Below are positions 52,912 to 59,896 of a DNA stretch of 61,625 bases, in pieces (position 1 is the first letter of the stretch; every line of letters starts with the position of its first letter). The translations under genes were made by a program, and so were the position numbers. The stretch is from UBA11346 sp038318565 (lineage in GTDB: Bacteria; Planctomycetota; UBA11346). A model generated the notes under the pieces. It made no database searches. It was not told the DNA's origin and was given only the letters and a program-made list of their open reading frames with translations. Where the stretch lies: the NCBI GenBank assembly GCA_038318565.1, contig JBBQCI010000010.1:1-61625 (forward strand), in the 5' to 3' direction.

Positions 52912-53561
52912 GTGATCTCCGATGGTTTCGGCAGGGCGGCGAGACGATGCGAGAGGACGGCAAGCGATTGGGCGAGGTCGACATGTTCGACCACAACTAA
53001 GTCGCCCAAGTCGAGGCGGACGGGGGCGAAATTCCAGATGCCCTGTAGCCCGGCGTCGGCCATCAACTGGCCGGTTTCGGGAGCAAGGTCACCTGACACT
53101 GCCAGTACGCCGAGTCGCACATGCATGCGGGATGCGAGATTGGCGAGCTTATTCAGTGGCAGCACCGGCTTACCTCCGACCGTGGCACCAGGACGCGGGT
53201 CGTGGTCGAAGACCGCGACGATCGACATGCCACGGGCGGCGAAGCCCTCATAGGCGAGCAGAGCTTGGCCGAGCGCTCCAGCACCGACCAGGAACGCCTC
53301 GCCTGGATTGTCCCAGCCGAGAAAGCCGGCCAAGACGTCGCGGAGATTGCTAAGATCGTAGCCAACCTTGGGCCGGCCAGTTGCCCCAGTAGCCGCGAGA
53401 TCTTTGCGCACCTGGGTCGGATCAAACCCCAGGGCATCGGCAAGGTGGGTACAGCTGACCTGCGTACGACCTTCCGCGCGCCACGCTTCCAGCAGGCGCA
53501 GGTACAAGGGCAGCCGGCGCAGGCTGGGGACCGAGATCGGATGTGTCATGTCGGCGATCAT
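52908..53561 (-). CDS. rex: Redox-sensing transcriptional repressor Rex
   Basis: Known role: Rex binds operators when NADH/NAD+ is low and releases them when NADH rises; targets include adhE, hydrogenases and other NADH-reoxidising genes. Seen: about 217 residues from the ATG at 53559-53561. The N-terminal winged helix contains I-S-V-P-S-L-R-R-L-P-L-Y-L-R-L-L and F-D-P-T-Q-V-R-K-D-L-A. V-G-Y-D-L-S-N-L-R follows. The Rossmann domain has L-V-G-A-G-A-L-G-Q-A-L, the variant of GxGxxG, and V-A-V-F-D-H-D. The frame is open for 54 more codons upstream, but the family begins here and AAGGAT lies 15 bases before it. First gene of operon 2, divergent from adhE. Confidence 0.95.
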   Translation of the reverse strand: MIADMTHPISVPSLRRLPLYLRLLEAWRAEGRTQVSCTHLADALGFDPTQVRKDLAATGATGRPKVGYDLSNLRDVLAGFLGWDNPGEAFLVGAGALGQALLAYEGFAARGMSIVAVFDHDPRPGATVGGKPVLPLNKLANLASRMHVRLGVLAVSGDLAPETGQLMADAGLQGIWNFAPVRLDLGDLVVVEHVDLAQSLAVLSHRLAALPKPSEIT

Positions 53562-53676
53562 GGTCGCTTTGGAGATCCTTTTATCGGTATGTTTTTCCTT
53601 ATATACGACGAGCGTAGAGCCACCAGTGCGGCCTGCCCACACCGTCTTCAGTTGCATCCGGTGGAAGCCGACCCCT

Positions 53677-53695
53677 CCATATAACGCATATATGG
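53677..53695. promoter_or_regulatory. Inverted repeat, candidate operator between rex and adhE
   Basis: Arms CCATATA and TATATGG are perfect over 7 bp with the 5-base centre ACGCA. It is located 116 bases from the rex start and about 63 bases upstream of the adhE -35 candidate. Its length (19 bp) suits a dimeric winged-helix repressor, but it does not match known Rex consensus sites. Confidence 0.45.
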
Positions 53696-53757
53696 ACATT
53701 TCTTTATTGATCAGCCCTGCCAAACCCAGTGCCTACGACATCCCCGGTCAAGACTCG

Positions 53758-53787
53758 TTGACCTACCCTGGACACCCCGCTTATGAC
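53758..53787 (+). promoter_or_regulatory. Candidate promoter for adhE
   Basis: TTGACC (53758-53763), 18 bases, TATGAC (53782-53787), 39 bases before the adhE ATG. The ACAGAGA-N6-TCTCTGT repeat begins 6 bases after the -10, so it would straddle the transcription start. Pattern match only. Confidence 0.4.
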
Positions 53788-53793
53788 ACGCGT

Positions 53794-53813
53794 ACAGAGA
53801 ATTCAATCTCTGT
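53794..53813. promoter_or_regulatory. Inverted repeat over the presumed adhE transcription start
   Basis: ACAGAGA and TCTCTGT are perfect 7-bp arms around ATTCAA. The right arm ends 3 bases before ACGGAGA, the adhE ribosome site. As DNA it could be a repressor site just downstream of the -10. As RNA it would form a hairpin next to the ribosome site. Confidence 0.45.
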
Positions 53814-53826
53814 TACGGAGAACCCC

Positions 53827-56478
53827 ATGCCCACCGCAACACCGGCCCCTGACACCAGCACCACTGGCACCACTGGCACCACTGGCACCACCCCCCTCAC
53901 CGATCTCGACTCCATGATCGCAGGCGTGCGCTCGGCCCAGGAGCGTTTCGCAACCTTCTCCCAGGAGCAGGTCGACGAGATCTTCGTTCGCACCGCCGCC
54001 GCGATCAACCGCGCGCGCATTGAGCTGGCCAAGGCTGCGGTGGCCGAGACCGGCATGGGCGTGGTCGAGGACAAGGTGATCAAGAACCACTTCGCCTCGG
54101 AGTTCATCTGCAATGCCTACCGCGATGTGCAGACGGTGGGCGAGGTCGAACACGACGCCGTTGCCGGCATACGCACGGTATTGGAACCGGTCGGCCTCGT
54201 CGCCGCGATCATTCCCGTTACGAATCCGACCTCGACCGCTGCCTTTAAGATCCTGCTCGCGCTGAAGACGCGCTGCGGAATCGTCTTGGCCCCGCACCCG
54301 CGGGGCAAGTCCTGCACTGCGCTGGCAGCACGCATCGCGTCCGAGGCGGCAACCGCAGCCGGCGCCCCGGCCGGCATCATCGCATGCATTGCCGAACCAG
54401 CGTTGGAGACAACCCAGGCGCTGATGCAGCACCGCGGCATCGACCTGATCCTCGCCACCGGCGGCCCAGGGATGGTCAAGGCAGCCTACGCCAGCGGTAA
54501 ACCGGCAATCGGTGTCGGTGCCGGCAATACTCCGGCCCTGGTTGACGAGACCGCCGACGTGGCCATGGCCGCAACCTCGATCGTCATCAGCAAGACGTTC
54601 GACAACGGTGTGATCTGTGCCTCTGAGCAGAGCGTGGTCGCGGTCGATGGCATCTATGACGCCCTCCTGGACCGGCTGCAGCGCCACGGGTGCCACCTGT
54701 TAGATGCCCAGCAGCGCGCCGCGGTCGAGGCAGTGATGACGATGAATGATCCAAAGAAGGCGAATTGCGCCCCTCGCCTGAATGCTGCCATCGTCGGCCA
54801 GAGCGCTGAGACCATTGCCAAGCTGGCCGGCATCACTGTGCCAGCCGGGACACGCGTGCTGCTCGCCACCGCCGAGCGCATCGGCGACGACGAGGCCTTC
54901 AGTATGGAGAAGCTCAGCCCGATCCTGGCGCTGTACCGCGCTGCGGATTTCCGCACTGGCGTGCGCATGGCCGCGCGCCTAGTCGAGCATGGCGGCCTCG
55001 GCCACACCTCGGTCCTCTACACCGCACCAGGCAACCAGGACCGCATCAGCGTCTACGGTGCCACGGTGAAGACGGCGCGCATCCTGATCAACCAGCCGAG
55101 CTCGCACGGGGCGATCGGCGACCTCTACAACTTCCGCCTGGCGCCGTCGTTAACTCTGGGCTGCGGTAGCTGGGGCGGCAACTCATTCGCGGGGAACGTC
55201 GGCGTGAATCAACTCCTGAATCGCAAGACTGTCACTGAACGCCGTGAGAATCTGCAGTGGTACCGCGTGCCACCGCGGATCTACCACGGCTGGGGCTGCC
55301 TCGGACCGGCGCTTGCCGATCTCGCCGGGCGCAAGCGGGCGATGATCGTCACCGACCGCACCATGGTTGATCTGGGTATGGCCGGACGCGTCGCCGATCA
55401 GTTACGCGAGCAGGGACTTAGCGTCGAAATCTTCGCTGACGTCAAACCCGACCCGGATCTCGACGCGGTCGAGGCCGGTATGCGCGTGATGCGCGCGGCC
55501 AAGCCAGATGTGATCCTGGCTTTGGGCGGCGGCAGCCCAATCGACGCGGCCAAGATCATGTGGCTACTCTACGAGCAGCCGGAGACCGACTTCAATGCGC
55601 TGTCCATGCGCTTCCTCGACATCAAGAAACGCATCGTCCGTACCGAGCCGCTCGGCCGCCATGCCTGGTTCGTTGCTGTGCCAACGACCAGTGGCACCGG
55701 CTCGGAGGTGACGCCGTTCGCCGTCATCACCGGTCGCGATGGGCAGAAGTACCCAATCGCCGACTACGTGCTGACTCCGACCATCGCCATCGTCGATGCC
55801 GAATTGGCTGCGCGTCAGCCCAAGGGTCTGACCGCCGCCGGCGGCCTCGATGCGGTGTCGCACGCGATGGAGGCGCTAGTCAGCGTCTGCGCGACCGACT
55901 TCACTAGCGGACAGGCGATCGATGCGCTACGCCTGCTCTTCACCCATCTGCCCACCGCGTGGAAAGAGGGCGAGAAGAACCGCCACGCACGCGAGCAGGT
56001 GCACATGGCTGCAACGTTGGCGGGCATGGCCTTCGCCAACGCCTTCCTCGGTATCTGCCACAGCTTGGCGCACAAGCTGGGCGCGCGTTTCCATCTGCCG
56101 CATGGGGTGGCCAACGCCCTGGTCTTGCCGCATGTCATTCGTTTCAACGCGGATGAGACGGGCCACCGGCTGAGCGCCTTCCCGCGTTATGACCGGCCGC
56201 AGGCGATGGAGCGCTACGCCAGAGCAGCGGATGCGCTTGGTCTCGGCGGGACGACCACGGAAGACAAGGTCGAACGGCTTGCCCAAGCGGTGGAACGGTT
56301 GCGCGAGCAGGTCGGCATGCCGGCCACACTCCAGGAGGCCCATGTCGACGAGACGTTCTTCCGCTCCTCGCTCGACAGTCTGGCCGAACAGGCGTTCGAT
56401 GATCAGTGCACGGGGGCAAATCCCCGCGCTCCGCTCATCGCGGATCTCAGGTCGATCTATCTGAAAGCCTGGGGCTGA
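53827..56478 (+). CDS. adhE: Bifunctional acetaldehyde-CoA/alcohol dehydrogenase AdhE
   Basis: Known role: reduces acetyl-CoA to acetaldehyde and then ethanol with 2 NADH; forms cytoplasmic spirosomes. Seen: 883 residues. The N-terminal aldehyde dehydrogenase half has F-D-N-G-V-I-C-A-S-E-Q-S with the catalytic Cys, and I-P-V-T-N-P-T-S-T-A. The C-terminal iron-type alcohol dehydrogenase half has A-L-G-G-G-S-P-I-D-A-A-K, P-T-T-S-G-T-G-S-E-V-T, and H-S-L-A-H-K-L-G-A-R-F-H-L-P-H-G with metal-binding His. GGAGA precedes the ATG at 53827. The first 25 residues include a (Thr-Thr-Gly) repeat encoded by a 9-bp tandem repeat. Divergent from rex, whose family commonly controls adhE. Confidence 0.97.
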   Translation: MPTATPAPDTSTTGTTGTTGTTPLTDLDSMIAGVRSAQERFATFSQEQVDEIFVRTAAAINRARIELAKAAVAETGMGVVEDKVIKNHFASEFICNAYRDVQTVGEVEHDAVAGIRTVLEPVGLVAAIIPVTNPTSTAAFKILLALKTRCGIVLAPHPRGKSCTALAARIASEAATAAGAPAGIIACIAEPALETTQALMQHRGIDLILATGGPGMVKAAYASGKPAIGVGAGNTPALVDETADVAMAATSIVISKTFDNGVICASEQSVVAVDGIYDALLDRLQRHGCHLLDAQQRAAVEAVMTMNDPKKANCAPRLNAAIVGQSAETIAKLAGITVPAGTRVLLATAERIGDDEAFSMEKLSPILALYRAADFRTGVRMAARLVEHGGLGHTSVLYTAPGNQDRISVYGATVKTARILINQPSSHGAIGDLYNFRLAPSLTLGCGSWGGNSFAGNVGVNQLLNRKTVTERRENLQWYRVPPRIYHGWGCLGPALADLAGRKRAMIVTDRTMVDLGMAGRVADQLREQGLSVEIFADVKPDPDLDAVEAGMRVMRAAKPDVILALGGGSPIDAAKIMWLLYEQPETDFNALSMRFLDIKKRIVRTEPLGRHAWFVAVPTTSGTGSEVTPFAVITGRDGQKYPIADYVLTPTIAIVDAELAARQPKGLTAAGGLDAVSHAMEALVSVCATDFTSGQAIDALRLLFTHLPTAWKEGEKNRHAREQVHMAATLAGMAFANAFLGICHSLAHKLGARFHLPHGVANALVLPHVIRFNADETGHRLSAFPRYDRPQAMERYARAADALGLGGTTTEDKVERLAQAVERLREQVGMPATLQEAHVDETFFRSSLDSLAEQAFDDQCTGANPRAPLIADLRSIYLKAWG
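53860..53891 (+). repeat. 9-bp tandem repeat in the adhE N-terminus
   Basis: ACCACTGGC is repeated three times without mismatch and begins a fourth time (32 bases). It encodes Thr-Thr-Gly units. The unit is a multiple of three, so gain or loss of copies keeps the frame and only changes linker length. Confidence 0.85.
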
Positions 56479-56496
56479 GGGATCGGTCCTTCGACG

Positions 56497-56522
56497 ACTC
56501 CGGGCAGTTGACTGCCCGGAGT
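56497..56522. terminator. Strong hairpin between convergent adhE and AraC genes
   Basis: ACTCCGGGCAG and CTGCCCGGAGT are perfect 11-bp arms around TTGA, 18 bases after the adhE stop and 12 bases before the stop of the opposing gene. The symmetric stem could stop transcription from both sides. The downstream sequence on the plus strand (TCGCTACACC) is not U-rich, so intrinsic termination may be weak. Confidence 0.6.
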
Positions 56523-56533
56523 TCGCTACACCG

Positions 56534-57346
56534 CTAACCAGGCAACGGGCAGTGCAGGGCGCGATAGGCGCTCGGGGTTCTGCCGGTTCGCTGACGGAAG
56601 AGCCGCGAAAAATGTGCCGGGTCTGCGTAACCAGCAGCAGCTGCGGCTTCGGCGACGCCCTGAGCCGGATCGGCCAGCAGGCTCTTGGCCTTGGCGAGAC
56701 GCAGGTCAGTCAGATAGCGCCACGGGGTCGTACCGGTGGCGCGTTTGAACCGCCGCAGGAAGTGGAACCGCGATAATCCAGCTGCCGCGGCCATCGCCGC
56801 GAGTCCGCCGCCCTGCTCGACCACGGCGATCAGGCGTGCGTCTTCGCCAAGCCGCTCCACATCGCACTTCTTGAGCGCCACCAGCAAGGCGACCAGCTCG
56901 ACGGCCGCATCCAGCTGACTGTGACGGCCGCGGGCTGCGAGTAGTCCGTGGATGGCGGTCATGCGACGCGCCGGTTCGGGTTCTATACCGACCCGGATGA
57001 CCAGACGGTCTCCGGCGAAGCCGGATTGCAGGGCCAGGGCGTCAGCCCAGCTGCCTTGATAGTGAACCCACAGCAGATCCCAGCCGACATCCGGATCACA
57101 CGAGAAACTGTGGCTGCGGTTGGCGGGCAACAGGATGGCATCGCCGGCGGTCAGGTTGCGCCTGCGACCGCCGACGCTGAACCAGCCCTGGCCGGACTGG
57201 ATGAGCATCACCAGAGCGTCGTCGATGGTGCGGTCGACGACCTGGTGGCGCCGCGAAACGAAATGCCCGGCCTGGGTCGGCACCACCTCCAGGCGACGTT
57301 CGTCCGCCGTCGGGGCTGCAATGGCGCTGCGGTAGCTCTCGATCAT
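56534..57346 (-). CDS. AraC-family transcriptional regulator
   Basis: 270 residues from the ATG at 57344-57346 (M-I-E-S-Y-R-S). The N-terminal cupin sensor has L-T-A-G-D-A-I-L-L-P-A-N-R-S-H-S-F and W-D-L-L-W-V-H-Y-Q-G. The C-terminal helix-turn-helix pair is L-A-A-M-A-A-A-A-G-L-S-R-F-H-F-L-R-R-F and V-A-E-A-A-A-A-A-G-Y-A-D-P-A-H-F-S-R-L-F, ending R-T-P-S-A-Y-R. The 87 bases to the divergent gene at 57434 are AT-rich and hold an imperfect inverted repeat, GGCACAAT (57370-57377) with ATTGTACC (57396-57403). Probably controls the neighbouring gene. Confidence 0.9.
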   Translation of the reverse strand: MIESYRSAIAAPTADERRLEVVPTQAGHFVSRRHQVVDRTIDDALVMLIQSGQGWFSVGGRRRNLTAGDAILLPANRSHSFSCDPDVGWDLLWVHYQGSWADALALQSGFAGDRLVIRVGIEPEPARRMTAIHGLLAARGRHSQLDAAVELVALLVALKKCDVERLGEDARLIAVVEQGGGLAAMAAAAGLSRFHFLRRFKRATGTTPWRYLTDLRLAKAKSLLADPAQGVAEAAAAAGYADPAHFSRLFRQRTGRTPSAYRALHCPLPG

Positions 57347-57433
57347 GTCAGCAATATTATCCAAGTTATGGCACAATCCACACAGAGATATTGGCATTGT
57401 ACCTCGTATGATCCAGCAACTACCGAGGATTCC

Positions 57434-58735
57434 ATGCCCTACGCCCTCTCTGCCGAGGAACGCTCCATCCTGCGCCAGTTGGCCACCAGCCAGGCCCACA
57501 TCGCAGCGTTACCCATCCAGCAGGTGCGACGGTCGCTGTGGGCCGGGGTCAATGACAACCGGCCAGGTGCCAGGCCGCCGTTCGCGATCGAAAGCTGGAC
57601 CTTCGCCCGGGACTTCATGCCCGAGAGCCTGCTGCGCTGCACCAGCGACTTAGGCCGGAACCTCGAACGGGGATTCCTCTACAACATCCGCCACCACGAG
57701 CTTCTCGGGGATGACCATGTCTGCCCCAGCAGCCTCGACATGGGCTGGCATGTGTGGCACGACGAATTCGGCGTTGAGATCCCAACCCAGTACATCAAGG
57801 ACAGTGAAGGCATCGTCACCGGCTACCACTTCGACTGCCCAGTGAAAGACCTGACCCAGGGCTTCGACATGATCAAGCCCGCCCGTTTCGGGGTGAACCG
57901 CGAGTCAACCCACGAAGAGTTCGTTTTCCTCAACGAGATATTCGGCGACATCCTGCCGGTGGTCATCCGCAGCAGCACCTACGGCAACAATAACCTGACC
58001 CAGCGACTGATGCGCATCTGCCCGCAGGAAGGCATGTTTCTGGGGATGTACGATGCACCCGAGCAGTTGCACGCGCTGCTGGCTCTGCTGCGCGACAATG
58101 CCAAGCGCATGGCGCAGTGGGCCGAAGCCGAGGGCCTGTTGGAGCTGAACAACCAGAACCAGTGCACCTGCGGCACCTGCTACAATTTCACCGACACGTT
58201 CCCCACCTCGAAGCCGCCGCGCGGCCAGGTACGGCTGAAGGACATGTGGTCGGTGATGGACAGTCAGGAAACGGTGGGCGTGAAACCCAAGCTGTTCCAC
58301 GAATTCTTTTTTCCTTATTACCGCGATCTGGCTGAGTTGTACGGCCAGATCTACTGGGGCTGCTGCGAACCAGTCGATCCGATTTGGGAGAACTCCATCT
58401 CCAAGCTGCCCAATCTCAAATCCGTGTCGATCTCACGCTGGGCCAATCAAACCAAGATGGGCGAGCTGCTCGACCGCACAGGCATCGTCTACTCACGCAA
58501 ACCCAACCCGAACCTGCTCGGTGTCGATCGGGTACTCAACGAGGATGCCTGGGCGGCGGAGATCCGTTCGACCTTGACCGCGCTGCACGGCAAGCAGGTG
58601 CCGCTCGAATTCGTCGTACGCGATGTCTACAGCATGCACGGCAACCTCGACAAGGCGCGACGTGCTGTCGAGATCGCCCGCAATGAGATCGACGCGGTGT
58701 ATGGGCCGCTGGAACAGGCCGTCGCAGCGGTTTGA
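57434..58735 (+). CDS. Uroporphyrinogen-decarboxylase-superfamily-like protein
   Basis: 433 residues; CGAGGAT lies 7 bases before the ATG. I recognise only a loose likeness to the URO-D/methyltransferase (MtaA/CmuA) superfamily, members of which are expanded in PVC bacteria and often lie beside AraC regulators. Seen: D-M-G-W-H-V-W-H-D-E-F-G-V-E near residue 100, C-T-C-G-T-C-Y-N-F-T-D-T-F near 240, and Y-W-G-C-C-E-P-V-D-P-I-W near 310. L-K-S-V-S-I-S-R-W-A follows. The paired Cys could bind zinc, as in corrinoid methyltransferases. No signal peptide or membrane helix. Its stop abuts the stop of the convergent GGDEF gene with no gap. Substrate unknown. Confidence 0.6.
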   Translation: MPYALSAEERSILRQLATSQAHIAALPIQQVRRSLWAGVNDNRPGARPPFAIESWTFARDFMPESLLRCTSDLGRNLERGFLYNIRHHELLGDDHVCPSSLDMGWHVWHDEFGVEIPTQYIKDSEGIVTGYHFDCPVKDLTQGFDMIKPARFGVNRESTHEEFVFLNEIFGDILPVVIRSSTYGNNNLTQRLMRICPQEGMFLGMYDAPEQLHALLALLRDNAKRMAQWAEAEGLLELNNQNQCTCGTCYNFTDTFPTSKPPRGQVRLKDMWSVMDSQETVGVKPKLFHEFFFPYYRDLAELYGQIYWGCCEPVDPIWENSISKLPNLKSVSISRWANQTKMGELLDRTGIVYSRKPNPNLLGVDRVLNEDAWAAEIRSTLTALHGKQVPLEFVVRDVYSMHGNLDKARRAVEIARNEIDAVYGPLEQAVAAV

Positions 58736-59896
58736 TCACCCCTGCTTGGGCAGGGTCCCGCTGGGTGGACGCTGCACCCGATGGATCGCGGTGGTGCCGC
58801 CGATTTCGCGCCGGGCCGGTTCGAGTCTGACCAGACCGAGTTCATCGGCGACGTCGGCGGAAACCACCCGGTCGCGACCCTGCTCCTTGGCCCGATAGAG
58901 CGCGGCATCGGCCCGGGCAACCAGTTCGCCGGCGCTCTCATCGCGACGACAACACGCCACGCCCAACGAAATGGTTACCGGATCGCGCAGCACGCCCAGC
59001 GCAGCAACCGCAGCGCGCAGGCGTTCGGCGACCAGCGCTGCGGCAACCGGTGGCGTCCCCGGTAACACGATGAGAAACTCCTCTCCACCGATGCGTGCGA
59101 CTAGATCCTCTGATCGAACGCCTCTGATCAGCGACTTGGCCACGGCAGCTAGGACGCGGTCGCCGCCGGCATGGCCATGGGTGTCGTTGACCAGCTTGAA
59201 ATGATCGATGTCGGCGATGCACACCGCTACGACCGCTCCGGCCTCGGTCAGCTCGGCAAGCCGGGCCTCGCCGTACCAGCGCCGCCACGTCCCGGTCAGG
59301 GGATCGGAACGGGCGAGTTCCTGGAGTGAACGAAACAGCATGACCCGACGCAGCGACAGGGCGAATTGACCACGCAGCAGTTCAGCAACCGCGCGTCGTT
59401 GGTTGGGGCCAAGATTGGCGATGCTGGGTTGATCCGTCGCACCGTGCAGCACCAGCGCCGCCTGGCCGTCTACACCGGGACTGAGGTCGAGGATAAGATC
59501 TCCACCGGCATCCTCGGGCAGCAACACGGGAGCACCCAGTTCCGGTCCCTTGGTGATCGGTTGTCCACCCAGGCCACGCCAGGCTCCGCGTTCCCACACC
59601 AGCAGTTCCAGGCCACTGGCTGACCAATATCGCGACAAGGCGCCGGACAGACGGGCCCGCAGATCACCTTCGTCGACGCAGCCGACCAACTCGGCCGAGA
59701 CCTCGAATACTCCACGCAGCAGGTCGAGATCTGCCTCCAGCCGGACCTGCTCCTCGCGCAGCCGCTGCTGGCGGGCAGCCAGCAGCGATGGATCCGCAAC
59801 CACGAAGCGGGTCCCCGAGATCGACTCGCGCCCGCCACGCAGCACCCAGGCCAGAAGAGCAGCACTAGCCACCAACAGGATGATGGCCGGGGTCAT
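58736..59896 (-). CDS. Membrane-anchored diguanylate cyclase (GGEEF) with I-site
   Basis: 386 residues. One N-terminal membrane helix (I-I-L-L-V-A-S-A-A-L-L-A-W-V-L) is followed by a short coiled coil. A GAF-like region (about 60-185) precedes the GGDEF domain: D-P-L-T-G-T, D-I-D-H-F-K-L-V-N-D-T-H-G-H, then R-S-E-D-L-V-A-R-I-G-G-E-E-F. The active-site GGEEF is intact, and RSED sits five residues upstream, the allosteric c-di-GMP inhibition site. Known role: makes c-di-GMP. The ATG overlaps the stop of the upstream GGDEF gene (ATGA). The C-terminal 45 residues after the domain are Arg/Pro-rich with no clear role. Confidence 0.93.
   Translation of the reverse strand: MTPAIILLVASAALLAWVLRGGRESISGTRFVVADPSLLAARQQRLREEQVRLEADLDLLRGVFEVSAELVGCVDEGDLRARLSGALSRYWSASGLELLVWERGAWRGLGGQPITKGPELGAPVLLPEDAGGDLILDLSPGVDGQAALVLHGATDQPSIANLGPNQRRAVAELLRGQFALSLRRVMLFRSLQELARSDPLTGTWRRWYGEARLAELTEAGAVVAVCIADIDHFKLVNDTHGHAGGDRVLAAVAKSLIRGVRSEDLVARIGGEEFLIVLPGTPPVAAALVAERLRAAVAALGVLRDPVTISLGVACCRRDESAGELVARADAALYRAKEQGRDRVVSADVADELGLVRLEPARREIGGTTAIHRVQRPPSGTLPKQG

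Larger units (their letters stand above)
53562..53826. promoter_or_regulatory. Divergent rex-adhE control region
   Basis: 265 bases between the chosen starts. AT-rich islands lie at 53580-53600 (next to rex) and 53677-53710. A perfect inverted repeat CCATATA-N5-TATATGG is at 53677-53695, and a second, ACAGAGA-N6-TCTCTGT, at 53794-53813. A sigma-70-like TTGACC-N18-TATGAC for adhE is at 53758-53787. None matches the classical Rex operator TTGTGA...TCACAA. The frame of adhE is open across this region but carries no family sequence. Confidence 0.6.

Noticed and set aside
53562..53723. Upstream extension of rex by 54 codons
   Set aside because: The added residues have no Rex similarity and lie over the AT-rich control region; the family begins at the ATG near 53561.
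53368..53826. Upstream extension of adhE
   Set aside because: The frame is open, but it overlaps rex on the other strand, and the AdhE family, ribosome site and promoter all point to the ATG at 53827.
53860..53891. CRISPR-like or other direct repeat array
   Set aside because: The 9-bp unit is contiguous, has no spacers and lies in the adhE coding frame.
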